DNA of 64,000 bases from Bipolaris cookei (taxonomy: Eukaryota; Ascomycota; Dothideomycetes; Pleosporales; Pleosporaceae), in contig NRSV01000033.1 in NCBI GenBank assembly GCA_002286855.1, forward strand, positions 124,001 through 188,000, in the 5' to 3' direction. The notes beneath the pieces are model-generated. The model was not told the DNA's origin, searched no databases, and was given only the letters and a program-made list of their open reading frames with translations. Below, in pieces: positions 35,018 through 45,599 of this stretch. How positions within the stretch are numbered: the stretch's first letter is position 1; each line of letters begins with the position of its first letter. The translations under genes were made by a program, and so were the position numbers.

Positions 35018-37531
35018 ATGGCGCAGCAGGCCATGGATGCCAATGGGCATGTCTGTGAATCTCAGTCGACCCCTGGTGTGCCTATGCCGCGTAAACTATG
35101 GGAACATCCAGATCCAAAGTCGACGGCTATGTGGAAGTTCATGCAAAATGCAAATGCTAAGCATGGATTGAAGATGGAGGCAAGTCATTTGCCTCTTTAC
35201 TTTGAGGTTCGCCAATAACCAACCAGCATCTAACACATAAGAACAGACCTATCGTGATTTGTACTCGTGGAGTGTTGGCCCAAATCGAACTGATTTCTGG
35301 GAAGATATGTGGAAGACGTCCAACTTGATTTATTCTGGTTCCTACAAGCAGGTAAACTCCCCAGTCTATGAACTCTGCATCACTCTTCGCTGAACATCCT
35401 AGGTTGTCGATACCTCGATTCCTATGGAAGAAAACCCCCACTGGTTCTACGGCACATATCTCAACTTTGCAGAAAACATTCTCTTTACCGCATCTGATAC
35501 AGATTCGTCGCGTTGCACTACCCTCCACAAAGAGGACGATAAAATAGCGCTGACAGAAATCCGAGAAGGAAATACTGATGTCGCGCATCTGACTTGGGGT
35601 GAGCTTCGCCGCCGCGTGGGCCTTCTCTCCAATGCGATGCGTGCAAAGGGAGTGCAGAAAGGAGATCGAGTCGCCCTCATCGCGTCCACCAGTTTCGACA
35701 CATTCATCGTCTTCATGGCCACAGTCAGCTTGGGGGCACTCTTCAGCTCCAGCAGTACCGACATGGGCGCAAAAGGCATTCTCGAGCGCCTCTTGCAGAT
35801 CAAGCCAAAATACATCTTTGTCGACGACTGGGCTGTGTATAACGGCAAGACGATAGATCTGCGACCCAAGATTAGCCAGCTCGTTGCCGGCATGCAAGAC
35901 GTACCGGAATTCGAAGGCGTAATAACACAGCCGCGGTTTCGTGACCGCCCAGCAGGCATAGAGGGACTGGGCAGTACGCAAACACTTGTGAGCTTTCTGC
36001 AAGCAGCACAAGGCAACGAGGACCTTATTTTCGAGCGAGTTGCGTTTCGCGACCCATTTCTGATTGTGTACTCTAGCGGGACCACGGGTGTGCCGAAATG
36101 CATTGCGCATTCGACTGGCGGCGTGCTAATCAACGTTTGCAAAGAGAGTATTCTGCACAAGGAAGTGACGCCAGAAAGTGTGGTGCTGCAATATACAACT
36201 GTAAGTTTTACCCTCATTTCCGATGCCTAGCATTGACAAAGGATAAAATAGACTGGCTGGATCATGTATCTCGTGTCTGTCCAGATTCTGCTTTTTGGAT
36301 GCCGCAGCATCCTATACGATGGCTCTCCCTTTCGCCCGACGCTCCAAGGCTTCCTCTCCATCCTCTCTTCGCAGCGCGTAACGGACTTTGGCACATCGCC
36401 CCGCTTCCTGCACGAGCTTCACAAGAGGAATATCAGGCCGCGGTCGCTGTTTGACTTGTCACACCTCAAGAGCGTAGGCACCACTGGCATGGTACTGCCT
36501 GAAGCACAATTCACCTGGTTCTACGACGACGCCTTCCCCGCCTCTGTCCACCTCAGAAACATATCCGGCGGCACCGACATTGCTGGGCGGTTTGGCATGG
36601 AAAACCCGCTAGAGCCCCTTTACGCAGGCGGGTGTCAGGGCCCCTGTCTGGGAACAAAGGTGGAAGTTTACAATGCCCTGATTCCGAGTGGGAGCCCTGG
36701 AGAAGCAGTTCCAGACGGCGTTGCGGGCGAGCTTGTCGCCACGGCTTCGTTTCCCAACCAGCCTGTTTGCTTTTGGGGCGACGCCACAGGCAAAAAGTAC
36801 AAAAATGCTTACTATGCGCGTTTCCCGCACGTCTGGACGCACGGCGACTTCATCCAGATGCATCCCGTCACAGGTCAGATCTTCTTTCTCGGCCGTGCAG
36901 ACGGCGTGTTGAATCCGTCTGGTGTGCGCTTTGGGTCGGCGGATATATACAGTGTAATTGAAGTGCATTTCCCAGAGGTCGCCGACTGTATTGTTGTCGG
37001 GCAGCGCCGGCCACAGGATGTAGATGAGAGCGTCATGTTATTTTTGAAAATGGCACAGGGGCACGAATTCAGAGAGAGCCTGGTGGAACGGATCAAGAGC
37101 AAGATTGCAGAAGAGAGGAGTAAAAGACATGTTCCACGGTTCGTGTTTCAGACATGGGAGATTCCGGTACGTTACGCGTTTAATACCTTTTCTTTTTCTT
37201 TTTCTTTTCTTTCCCCTTATCTTTTCTTTCATCCCCTTCATTTCTATAAGGAGAGGTTGAGGGAAGAAGGGGGTGGGGGGAGGGAGGGACGGCGCAATGA
37301 GTCGAAAGGGCGTTTCATGCAAGGAAAAACTAACAACACTGCTAGACGACTGTGAACCTTAAGAAGGTCGAACTCCCCGTCAAGCAAATTGTCTCGGGCA
37401 AGAAGATCAAACCCAGCGGCACGCTGCTTAATCCCCAATCGCTACAGTTCTACGAACAGTTCGCAAACGTGGAAGAGGTGGTTGAGAGGTTGAGTAAAGA
37501 GAAGAAGGTGAGGAGGAGATGTACATTATAA
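35018..37531 (+). CDS. Acetoacetyl-CoA synthetase (721 aa)
   Basis: Five exons: 35018-35179, 35247-35351, 35403-36200, 36252-37166, 37346-37531 (2166 nt). This ATP-dependent adenylating enzyme converts acetoacetate to acetoacetyl-CoA in the cytosol, feeding sterol and fatty-acid synthesis and leucine/ketone use. Family marks are PHWFYGTYLNFAENIL near residue 100, the P-loop YSSGTTGVPKCIAHS (AMP-binding), TTTGWIMYL, ISGGTDI, WTHGDFIQ and GRADGVLNPSGVRFGSADIY. The C-terminal catalytic Lys region is VKQIVSGKKIKPSGTLLNP. Length matches the family (about 670-720). Intron 1 has a GC donor; intron 4 is 179 nt, about three times the local norm. Confidence 0.96.
35180..35246 (+). other. GC-AG intron in acetoacetyl-CoA synthetase
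   Basis: The intron starts gcaagt and ends gaacag, 67 nt, with branch CTAAC at 35230-35234. It joins KME to TYRDLYSW, the expected family order. The only nearby GT alternatives run into stops. Confidence 0.85.
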
Positions 37532-38321
37532 TCATTTCGCTCTCTTTCCCTTTGAAATAGCACCTATTACACGATTAACTAGGCACTTGAGAACGTGCTG
37601 GCACTGATTTTACTTTTTCCATGACAACGATCGAGATAAACATGTGGACGGAGAGTGCGTAGAAAGCGTGGTTCGATACCAAGCATAATGTCGGGCTTCT
37701 GAGGCGTTTTATATCTTTCCATATCTCTCTTTTCCTCAAAGGTATATCCCCCCCCTTTTTTCCCCCCTCATTCCTCGCTGCTTCTTGCACTTTGTCTATT
37801 GGTAATGTGGAATGATTGATCTTGGTAAAATGAAAGCTTTCACATCGCTAGTGTGGATGGGGTGAAGATACAACGTCAAAACATAGAGCATAGTAACTTG
37901 AGAGTTGATTAATCGCAAAACGTGACATTATCAACTGGTTGTCGCATTCACAAAGACATTTCCACATGTTCACTCCCACTGCAAACGTGTAAGTAAGCCG
38001 CATATAAGGGCCATATAGCCCGCAACATTGCTACAGTAAACATTTGCAAAACCATGCAACCAAGAAATACCTTTCCTCAAAGTATGGCGTGACACTCTCT
38101 CGACGTGACTTTCTTGCCCTCGCCTATTTTACGCCTATAAACGCCCTTAGTCCACTTTCTTTACTCTCCACTGCACTTCGCCCATCTCTTCTTTCCTTGC
38201 ATAACACACTCCCGTTGTATACATCGCATCTGGTCGCGCAACCACCGACCCCACACTCAAATCTTCTCAGCAACCTTGTTCTCTGCTCACGCGTTAGCTT
38301 CCTCTTGCCCACGTCCACATT
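37532..38321. other. Intergenic between acetoacetyl-CoA synthetase and Nop10
   Basis: 3' flanks of two convergent genes, with poly(C)/poly(T) at 37746-37767. A 166-codon plus-strand frame at 38044-38544 lies antisense to Nop10 and is not considered real. Confidence 0.5.
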
Positions 38322-38591
38322 CTATGTTCCACCACGCTTCTCCCATATAAAAAAACCCCCCTCGAAGAGAGAGAGAGAGAAAGAGCGAGAAAAAAAAGAA
38401 CCACACATACTCTGCTGTGTCAAAAGGAGACCATATCGCTTCTTAATAGTGACCCTATGCCTGCTGTACTTGTCGTCGGGCGAGAAGCGCGCCGGGTGCG
38501 CGCTCTTGCTGACCTCGCCGTCAATCACTTTCTTCAGCGTGTAGATGCGCTTCGACGGGTTCGCCGGGTCGGGAATGTACATGAGATGCAT
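38322..38591 (-). CDS. NOP10: H/ACA snoRNP subunit Nop10
   Basis: The start MHLMYIPDPANPSKRIYTLK (38591) and SAHPARFSPDDKYSRHRVTI then KKRYGLLLTQ are diagnostic of Nop10, the small subunit of H/ACA ribonucleoproteins that guide rRNA pseudouridylation and support telomerase RNA in the nucleolus. The conserved protein is about 60 residues. Here the frame runs on through a low-complexity Ser/Phe tail to a stop at 38322 (89 aa in all). The tail overlaps a GTATGT donor (about 38390) followed by a pyrimidine tract, so the real C-terminus is probably spliced: an acceptor near 38319 would replace the tail by about 12 residues. The core identification is firm; the 3' end is not. Confidence 0.85.
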   Translation of the reverse strand: MHLMYIPDPANPSKRIYTLKKVIDGEVSKSAHPARFSPDDKYSRHRVTIKKRYGLLLTQQSMCGSFFSRSFSLSLFEGGFFIWEKRGGT

Positions 38592-39152
38592 GCTGTGCGG
38601 CTTTTTGTTAGCTCCAGGTCCCGTTGTCTGTTTTAATTTTTTTTCCTGCGCGCGCAACGGTAGGACGGAGGCGACGAGGAGGATGAAGCGACGTACGTTG
38701 CGGAATGCGGTGAGCACGAATTGGGTTATCAGATTTCCGAGAGAAAATGCGTTGGTAGATGTCGGTGGCGGAGGAGTGGGCTGGTGAGTGTATGGCGATT
38801 GCGAAGCAAAAAAGCTGTCGGTAGGTAGCTCTGGGGAAGTTCTGGTCGGCATTTTTTTCTTGTCGGACCACCGAGCTACATTTTGCCAAGACCAGCGCTC
38901 GACAGCATCCCTGCACAGACTCAACCAATCAGACATCAACGCGTTTGCATTGTTTGCACCCGTTTTACTCAGACCTAAACCTCCACATCATCCACTTCCC
39001 ATGTTCAAGGTTCCATCCCCCCCCAAATCCCATATCTCTCTGCAAAGCCTTGTGTAGTTCTCCCCTCATCCTTCTAGTTTACTTTATGGTTATTTTTATC
39101 TTCGCGCGCTAGAAAAGAAGGAAATAGATTTGAAAGAGAGTCTCAAGAAATC
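38592..39152. promoter_or_regulatory. Divergent promoter region, Nop10 and Lcl2
   Basis: 560 bp between two divergent starts. It holds pyrimidine-rich stretches and no recognised gene. Confidence 0.4.
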
Positions 39153-39649
39153 ATGTCGCGCCTCAACGCAATCATCCTCGTCCTCTTCTCCCTTACTTAC
39201 CCCATAGCCGCACAATTCGGCTTCTTCGACCAAATGTTCGGCGGCAGTAATCATGGCGGCGGCGGCCACCACCACGGTGGCGGACACAACCATCATGGTG
39301 AGGCGCAGAATGTGCGGAGCGATAGTAGTTGGTACCAGGCGCAGTACGAAGGCGGTAAGTTCTACATTTTTCCCCTTCTCCAATCGACGCTATCTATGTC
39401 TCTATTCTATCTGCACATGACTTTTGGTATTTGCATGATTAATCCAAAGTAACAGCACAATGTTCACACTACCTATGCCCCGGCACGCTTTCCTGCGTCC
39501 ATTTTCCGCATCACTGCCCTTGCGCGTGGGAAAGTGTAGAAGACAAGGTTGAGCTGGGCGATGGCATTGCGATTTGCGGGTCCAAGGGGGGATGGAGCGA
39601 AGGCGAATTTGCGAAAAAGGTGGATTTGGCGCGGAAAGGACTGCTTTGA
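39153..39649 (+). CDS. LCL2: Lcl2-like secretory-pathway protein (131 aa)
   Basis: Two exons, 39153-39354 and 39456-39649, with a 101-nt intron. The signal peptide MSRLNAIILVLFSLTYPIAA is followed by QFGFFDQMFGG and a His/Gly-rich segment. Then come SSWYQAQYEG, the Cys cluster AQCSHYLCPGTLSCVHFPHH / CPCAWESVEDKVEL, and ELGDGIAICGSKGGW. This matches the fungal Lcl2 (long chronological lifespan protein 2) family in order and length. Lcl2 is an ER/secretory protein whose loss affects lifespan and quality control in yeast; its biochemical activity is not known. The His/Gly repeat is longer than needed for the family core and may bind metal (speculative). Confidence 0.9.
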
Positions 39650-39898
39650 TTTCTGTCAGGGACACACAATACAGATGGGGGAATGCGATTGAGTTTGGGC
39701 ATTTCGAATGAGGATGAGAAGAATGTCGGATATTAAAAACAGGCGTTCGAAACTCGATTGACGGCCTTATGCAAATGCGCGCCTGGATCATGCCAAAAAT
39801 ATCATATTCACACGAAACAAAAAGAGGGCTTTCGTGCAAGCAAAAACGCCCAGTAACCGCTTGATCCAAGATCCCCACTAATATCTTGACAAAAACAT

Positions 39899-42748
39899 TC
39901 ATGCCCGCCTAGCATACTTGTACCGATATGCCTGCTTTCCATCCTTTCCATCCCTCTCCTCTTCAATGCCCAATTCCTCTCTCCCCCACTGCCTCATTAC
40001 TACCTTGCCTAACATCTCTCTCTCACTCTCTAGCTCCCTGACACTCTCACTCCACTGCCCATCACGTTTACCCACGAGCGTCTTCGCCTTTTCTTTCATC
40101 ACTTTACTTAATAGCGCTGCCAATTTTTCATCCATGGCTTTGTTAACAGCCTCGTGGTCTGCTTCTTTGGTAGCGAGGAGAGATTGTAGAGATGCGTTTT
40201 CTGTGCGAAGGGCAGAAATGGTGGATTCGAGTGTAGATATGGTGGAAGAAAAGGAGTCTGAGCGCGTGGACTTGTGCGTCTTGACTTCTTTACGGAGGGT
40301 CGAAACTTCTGACTTTAGAGCTTTGATATCGGCAAGCTGGGTGCGGATGATGCTGCGGAGACTAGTAATCTCCGTGGCTTGAGCGTTGGTAGCTGTGGTG
40401 GATGAGTTGGTTGTCGCGTCATGGTCGTCCACAGTGGAGTCGTCATCGTCTTGGCTCAGGACCTGTTCTGCTGCACTGTTACGCAGTGTTTCAACCTCTT
40501 CTTTGATCCGCTTGAGGTCTCGTGTTATCCGTCGCTTTTCGCTGCGCTCTTGCTCCAGGAGTGCGCCGGCTTTGCGTACAGCGTCTTCGGCCTTGTCGCG
40601 GACTTCTTCCATTGTGGTGTCGTGTTCTTCAATCATATCTTCATGTTGCGCTCGTAATTCTTTAAACTTGGTCTCGACCTCGGCCTTCAATTCCTTCGTT
40701 TTGCTGAGCTTCTTGTCAATGTCGCTGACACGGCGGTCTGCCTCGGCTCGAGCCTCTTTCAACAAATCATTGGCATCTTCCAAGTCTCTTTCAAATCGTT
40801 CAGCATCGCCTCTTGCTTGGGCACTTTTACGGTGTGCTTCTGCTAGTTGTTGGCGAAGATTAGCATTACCAGCTTCTAGGCTCTGCAAGCGCCCCTGGTA
40901 AGTGTTGATTCGATGCTCAGCCTGCTGCTGCTCCTCAATCATATTCCTCATCTCTTGATCCTTGTTTACGAGCTCAGACTGCACAGAGTGAAGTTGGGAT
41001 TGGAGGGATCGTATGCGAGCCTCCAGCTCAATGACCTGGCGAGGCTGTCCACCATTGGTAATCTGATCGTCCCCAGTAGCTGTAATTCGAGCTCGAAGTG
41101 ACTGAACCTCTGTTTCTAGAGAGATCATGTGTTGAAGCTGTTGGTCTTTTGCAGCATTATCTGCACGTACGGAATCCAGCTGGGACTGGAGAGAGCTAAT
41201 GCAAGCCTCTAATTCATCAGGCCCAGTGTACTGACCGTGTCCAGTAGTGTCCTTTCGTGCACTCTTGAGTTCAGACTGCAGTGCACGAAGACGAGTGTTG
41301 AGCTCGAGATTCGTTTGAAATAATTGCTGCTTAGCTGCAGCATCAGCCTTTGCACACTGAGCTTCGAAACGCACATTTTGCAATTCCCCTTCAAGCTTGA
41401 CAATGCGTCGAGTCTGCTCGGAAGCAGTTGCTTCGACCGCAGACCAGATTTGATTCTTTTCCCGTGCCTCCTCACGTGCCAGCTTTGCTTCAGTTGTTGC
41501 TGTTTCGAGATTGGACTGAAGAGCGTTGGCTCGTGCCTGAACTGAAGACAACTGCTCGGCTAGTAGCAATCGTTTGTTCTCCGCATTCTCGTCCGTTTTA
41601 TCAGACCGTTGTGCCTCTGTGCCTCTCAAGTCTTGAACCTCTCGCTCGTGCGAAAGCTTAGCGTGCGACAGCTCTGCTTGCACCTCGTCTAGGCTCTGGC
41701 ATTTCGTCTTAATCTCTTCAGCAAGCTGTCGGTTCGACTCTTCGAGACTTTTCCGCTGGCGCTCAACTTCTCCAAGCAACTTCAACTGAGCATCAGCAGC
41801 TGCACGAGCTGCATCATGATCAGCACTTTGATGCTGCATGCTCTTTTCTAGGCTCGACAACTTTTCCTTGTGTTTGTAATTCTCAGCACGGGTGCTTTCG
41901 AGCTCGGAACGGGTATACGACAAGATGGTTTCGAGTTCTGTGATGCGCGACCTCGAAGACGACTCTTGCTGTTCGAGCTGATGCTGCAACTCTGCAATCT
42001 TGTTGCGTGCGACGTCCTGTTCGTTTGTATCAATGATGGCCGAAGTGTGCCGTATGACGGTCTCTTGGGTAGGTTTTCGCGGAGTATCGTAGTCCTCGAC
42101 AGTAGGTTGCAGTGATCGCGCCTTTGGTGGTGAAGACCTGGGAACCTGCAGGAAACTACGCCGTGGCCCATGTAGCGGTGTCCCAGTGAGGGCGCCGTCC
42201 ATCTCTGTGTCTGGGAGATTGCTGAGGAAGCTGCGAACTTTCTCATCATTCTCCATCGATCGTTCCGACACTGCCTTGCTGTGCCGGCGCTCTTCCGACG
42301 AGTCATTTGCGCGCCTATTGGGTGACGTGGTACGAGACGGCTCGTCTGACCGTTGCCTGGGCTCTTCGACTACGACTACCGGTTCACCCACCTCTGTCGC
42401 TTGTCGCCCTTCGCTGCCGTCTGGTATAGCATCCATCCGTACGGTCGGGCGCTTGGTATTGGCCTCTTTCCGCGACTTGATTTGCGCCAGGGGCAGATCG
42501 GCCGTCATCCAGTAGGTCATGTTCATGGTAAAGTCTTCTGGCCCCTCGATCTCGCTCGTGTCTACACGGTCTACGGGTGGCTGGTGGCTATGCTCAAGCT
42601 CGGTCGATTCAAATGTCGAATTGAGGCCCAAGGCGTCTAGATCCATCTCATACTGCGATCCGTCTTGTGAGGGCGGACGCGACGGGCTGCGTTGCGGTGA
42701 TTGGAAGCGCGTCGGGCTTGCCGTGTACGAGGAATGCGACGGCGCCAT
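39899..42748 (-). CDS. Long coiled-coil protein (949 aa)
   Basis: Single exon, start MAPSHSSYTASPTRFQSPQR (42748). An in-frame ATG 8 codons upstream is possible. Residues 1-220 are Ser/Pro-rich and disordered, with one conserved-looking segment DFTMNMTYWMTADLPLAQIK. From about residue 240 to 900 the protein is almost continuous heptad-type coiled coil rich in Glu, Gln, Lys, Arg and Leu. The tail ends WGREELGIEEERDGKDGKQA and YRYKYARRA. Such architecture is seen in spindle-pole-body, septum or tether proteins; I suspect a spindle-pole or microtubule-organising role but cannot name the family. It is convergent with Lcl2, 250 bp apart. Confidence 0.85.
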   Translation of the reverse strand: MAPSHSSYTASPTRFQSPQRSPSRPPSQDGSQYEMDLDALGLNSTFESTELEHSHQPPVDRVDTSEIEGPEDFTMNMTYWMTADLPLAQIKSRKEANTKRPTVRMDAIPDGSEGRQATEVGEPVVVVEEPRQRSDEPSRTTSPNRRANDSSEERRHSKAVSERSMENDEKVRSFLSNLPDTEMDGALTGTPLHGPRRSFLQVPRSSPPKARSLQPTVEDYDTPRKPTQETVIRHTSAIIDTNEQDVARNKIAELQHQLEQQESSSRSRITELETILSYTRSELESTRAENYKHKEKLSSLEKSMQHQSADHDAARAAADAQLKLLGEVERQRKSLEESNRQLAEEIKTKCQSLDEVQAELSHAKLSHEREVQDLRGTEAQRSDKTDENAENKRLLLAEQLSSVQARANALQSNLETATTEAKLAREEAREKNQIWSAVEATASEQTRRIVKLEGELQNVRFEAQCAKADAAAKQQLFQTNLELNTRLRALQSELKSARKDTTGHGQYTGPDELEACISSLQSQLDSVRADNAAKDQQLQHMISLETEVQSLRARITATGDDQITNGGQPRQVIELEARIRSLQSQLHSVQSELVNKDQEMRNMIEEQQQAEHRINTYQGRLQSLEAGNANLRQQLAEAHRKSAQARGDAERFERDLEDANDLLKEARAEADRRVSDIDKKLSKTKELKAEVETKFKELRAQHEDMIEEHDTTMEEVRDKAEDAVRKAGALLEQERSEKRRITRDLKRIKEEVETLRNSAAEQVLSQDDDDSTVDDHDATTNSSTTATNAQATEITSLRSIIRTQLADIKALKSEVSTLRKEVKTHKSTRSDSFSSTISTLESTISALRTENASLQSLLATKEADHEAVNKAMDEKLAALLSKVMKEKAKTLVGKRDGQWSESVRELESEREMLGKVVMRQWGREELGIEEERDGKDGKQAYRYKYARRA

Positions 42749-43296
42749 CTTGAGTTGACGCGTTGTCCTCACTGCATTCAGATTAAGACTGTGGTGCTGG
42801 AGCGGATAAGAATTGGGCTGATAAGAATGTCTGTTTGTTGTGGAAATGCATTTCTAGTCTAGTGTCATGCACGTCCGGGGTTAAGGAAGAGTTCGCGCTT
42901 GTTTCCGGCGCGTTTTGACCCGGCCCCACGAGGAACGCGTGTGGACCCTTCCTGTATGGCTCCGCACTACCATTGTACATATATATGTATGGATATGGGA
43001 CTGCCTGGATAGGTAGCCGTGTGCACTTCGAAGACCTCAAGCAGAGAGCTTGCAATCAGCATATCATGTTTGAATTGTGATAAATGGAGAGAGAAGCAAA
43101 ACATACGAGACACTCCTATCATCATGTCGACTATACTACCTAGAGTATATGCAGAAAAAGAGAATAGCCCCACACCATTTTTGCGGCCCATCAGCCAATG
43201 CATGCGCATCCAAAAAAAAACTCCACCCAGGCTACAATAATGCATCTGATCATCAAGTACCAGTCTCTCCACAGGGACAGGGCTCTATCCAATTCA
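42749..43296. other. Intergenic
   Basis: Promoter of the coiled-coil gene and 3' flank of the ACT-domain gene, both on the minus strand. No gene is seen. Confidence 0.5.
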
Positions 43297-44490
43297 TTAC
43301 TCATTCGCAGCTACCACACCGTTTTCTGCACCTCGCAAAGCACCTAGCGCGCGTTGCAATTCTTCCTCTGCAACCATGACTGTACCTGCCCTCGCCGTGC
43401 TTAAATAGCTCATCTCAACAGGATCCTGCAGCTGGCCTGTTGTCTCGCCCACCAGCCGACCCGCCACGCCACACACGATACCCGTACTCTCCATGGGCAA
43501 TTCCCTCAGATCAAGCGTAATAGGGGTAAGGAACTCGTCTCTCGAGCCCAGCAAAGTGTCTTGGGCAAAGTGCGGTAGTAGCGTGTGATCCAAGAGGAGA
43601 GCGGCAGATTCGGTGTCGGTTAGCGTGAGGGATAAAAATTTTGGATAGGGCTGTGTAATAAGACATTTTACGAGACCAAGATGGAGTGCGTCATCGGCAA
43701 CAGTGGTCCTGCTGTTGCGGTTGCGCGCTTGATTCATGCCATCTCGGCGGCCTGCGCACTGCACCAGGCGGATGCTAGAGTCTACTGTGGGCACGATATT
43801 GCGGCGCTTTAGGGTAGCAAAAGTCTTTGTTTGCAGTTCGGAGATGGTGGTTGGGGGCGGGCTCCTTGGGGGTTGGACTTCCAAGGAAGCCGCCGAATGC
43901 TTGCGACCAGGTTGGAAAGAGTTGACGTACGACGAAGTGTCTTTTTCGAATTGGAACCCGCGCTCTTCGAGTGCTTGTACGACTTGGGAGCGGTGTCGAA
44001 GGGGCACGAGAATGTAGTCGGAGAAGTAGGTTGTGATAAAGAAGATGGGTCTAATGTTGTGTCAGCCTTGAATCGTCTTGTATGCAAACAATACTCACAT
44101 GCCAGCAAGGGCAAGAGGGCTCGTTAGTTCGAGGACACGTTGGCCAGCATCCAGTCCTTCGCCGTCGACTTGCATGACGACAAAGTCATCTTGAGTAATG
44201 TTTACGGATTCTTTGGACTCGGCATCGAGTAGAGCGAGGACAGGTACGAACAGTTCATTGGCAAGCGTCCTCGAGCATACGATAGAACACTCGACCGGGG
44301 TGATTGAGATGTTTACGAAAGGATGCTCGCAGGGCCAGCCATTTGGAGGCTGTACAGCACCCGAGCCATTGTCAAAGTCATCGCGAGTTGCATTAGGCAA
44401 CACTAGCTGGAGGATGGATTGAAGAAATGTATGGTATAAGCGTAATGGAATGTGTATCAGAGCAAGCTCTGTATCCTTGGAAGTGATCAT
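43297..44490 (-). CDS. CASTOR-like ACT-domain protein (381 aa)
   Basis: Two exons, 44490-44099 and 44050-43297, with a 48-nt intron (1146 nt). The start MITSKDTELALIHIPLRLY is chosen because the upstream extension is unlike the protein. The first half has LALIHIPLRLY and ISITPVECSIVCSRTLANEL. The splice leads into IFFITTYFSDYILVPLRHRS, the characteristic strand-helix-strand of the ACT domain in CASTOR/GATSL proteins. A second related module follows (CLITQPYPKFLSLTLTDTES; FLTPITLDLRELPMESTGIV). Animal CASTORs sense arginine upstream of TORC1; the fungal role is inferred only. Cytosolic, with no signal peptide. Confidence 0.8.
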
Positions 44491-45302
44491 GTTAGCTAAA
44501 GCTGACTTGCGAGTGAGAAAAACTTGGTGCGGCAGGGGATGATAAGACGTCGACCCTGCGCATAGTCGTGCATGAGGGACCCGCCACCAAGGCCGCCCCC
44601 GATGTAAATGGCAGATTTTTTTTCTTTTCTTCCCTGCAATGCAGCAAAAGGAGCATGATAAATGGAGAACCGACGTACCAAAATGCGGATACTGGCAGAG
44701 AGAAGGATTAAAGAAGATTCCATTACGCAGGCCAATGGCAAGATAAGAATAGTAGGACCGTGATGGTGGTGATGGATCGCGTGGTGGCAGGGTGCCCACC
44801 TGCAGCACTCTTCCGATTTGGTAAGTCGTATAGTCCAAACAGGCTGCTAGCACAATGGGGCAAGCGTTTGAGGATCGTGGGAAAAAAGCAAAGGAGGCTT
44901 TTTATTCCGACGCTATCACGAGAAGGAAGGGCAGACGCGGGGGGGAGATAACCAGACTATCGGTTGATGTGTTCTTGTCCTACGGGCCAGTGCGAAGTGT
45001 CGTTTTTGAAGCCGAAATTCATCCCACAAAGTTTGGTGAGAAGGGGCGAGTCAGGCGGATGATGAAAGCAGGAGTGACAGGAGCAGAGGAGCAGAGGAGA
45101 GAGCCAGAAGCCGCTGTATGCGACGGCAGGACGTCAGAGTGGAGGGCAAGGGTAGGGGGAGGTCAAGATGGTCAGGGAGAAGTCTGGGGTAGGAGAGCAG
45201 GTAGCGTGGGGATGGCTGCAGATTGGGGGCTGCAATTGGCTGGCGGGCTGGTAGAGGGTAGCAGATGGTCGATGAAGGTTAGGGGAGGGTTAAGGTTGGT
45301 GT
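44491..45302. other. Upstream region of the ACT-domain gene
   Basis: Purine-rich on the plus strand (ggaggggg, gaagaag-like), compatible with a pyrimidine-rich minus-strand leader. No gene is supported. Confidence 0.5.
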
Positions 45303-45599
45303 TCAGGGCAGAGAGTGCAACGCGCGGGCAAAGGCCTGGGACGGCGTGAGATGGTCGGTCGGGTCCGAAACAGGCGCGGCGCGTAGGGCGGAAATGGTGC
45401 CGCTGACGTCGATGTCGGGGATGCGTGGGGGAGAGGGCTGATGTGTATGGGTGGATGGGTGGATGGATGGATGGACGGACGGATGTGAGCACTGGCTGGG
45501 CCTGTACGTACCAGTATGGGTGCGTGGGAGGGAGCCGGGGGCGGATGGGCGCTGCTCAGGCAGCGTGGATGCTTTTGTATCTGGCGCCGACGTCGACAT
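45303..45599 (-). CDS. Small hypothetical protein with His/Pro/Ser repeat (98 aa)
   Basis: The frame starts MSTSAPDTKASTLPEQRPSA and ends DPTDHLTPSQAFARALHSLP. These two ends look like ordinary protein. They flank a low-complexity HPSVHPSIHPSTHTHQ segment encoded by a (ccat)n microsatellite at about 45445-45482. No intron with in-phase ends would remove the repeat, so it appears to be translated. I do not recognise the family. It may be a small soluble protein or a first exon. Confidence 0.4.
   Translation of the reverse strand: MSTSAPDTKASTLPEQRPSAPGSLPRTHTGTYRPSQCSHPSVHPSIHPSTHTHQPSPPRIPDIDVSGTISALRAAPVSDPTDHLTPSQAFARALHSLP

Noticed and set aside
38044..38544. 166-codon plus-strand ORF
   Set aside because: It overlaps Nop10 antisense and is low-complexity in its second half.
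39918..40901. Plus-strand frames of 154 and 171 codons, Ser/Leu-rich
   Set aside because: Antisense shadows of the coiled-coil gene.
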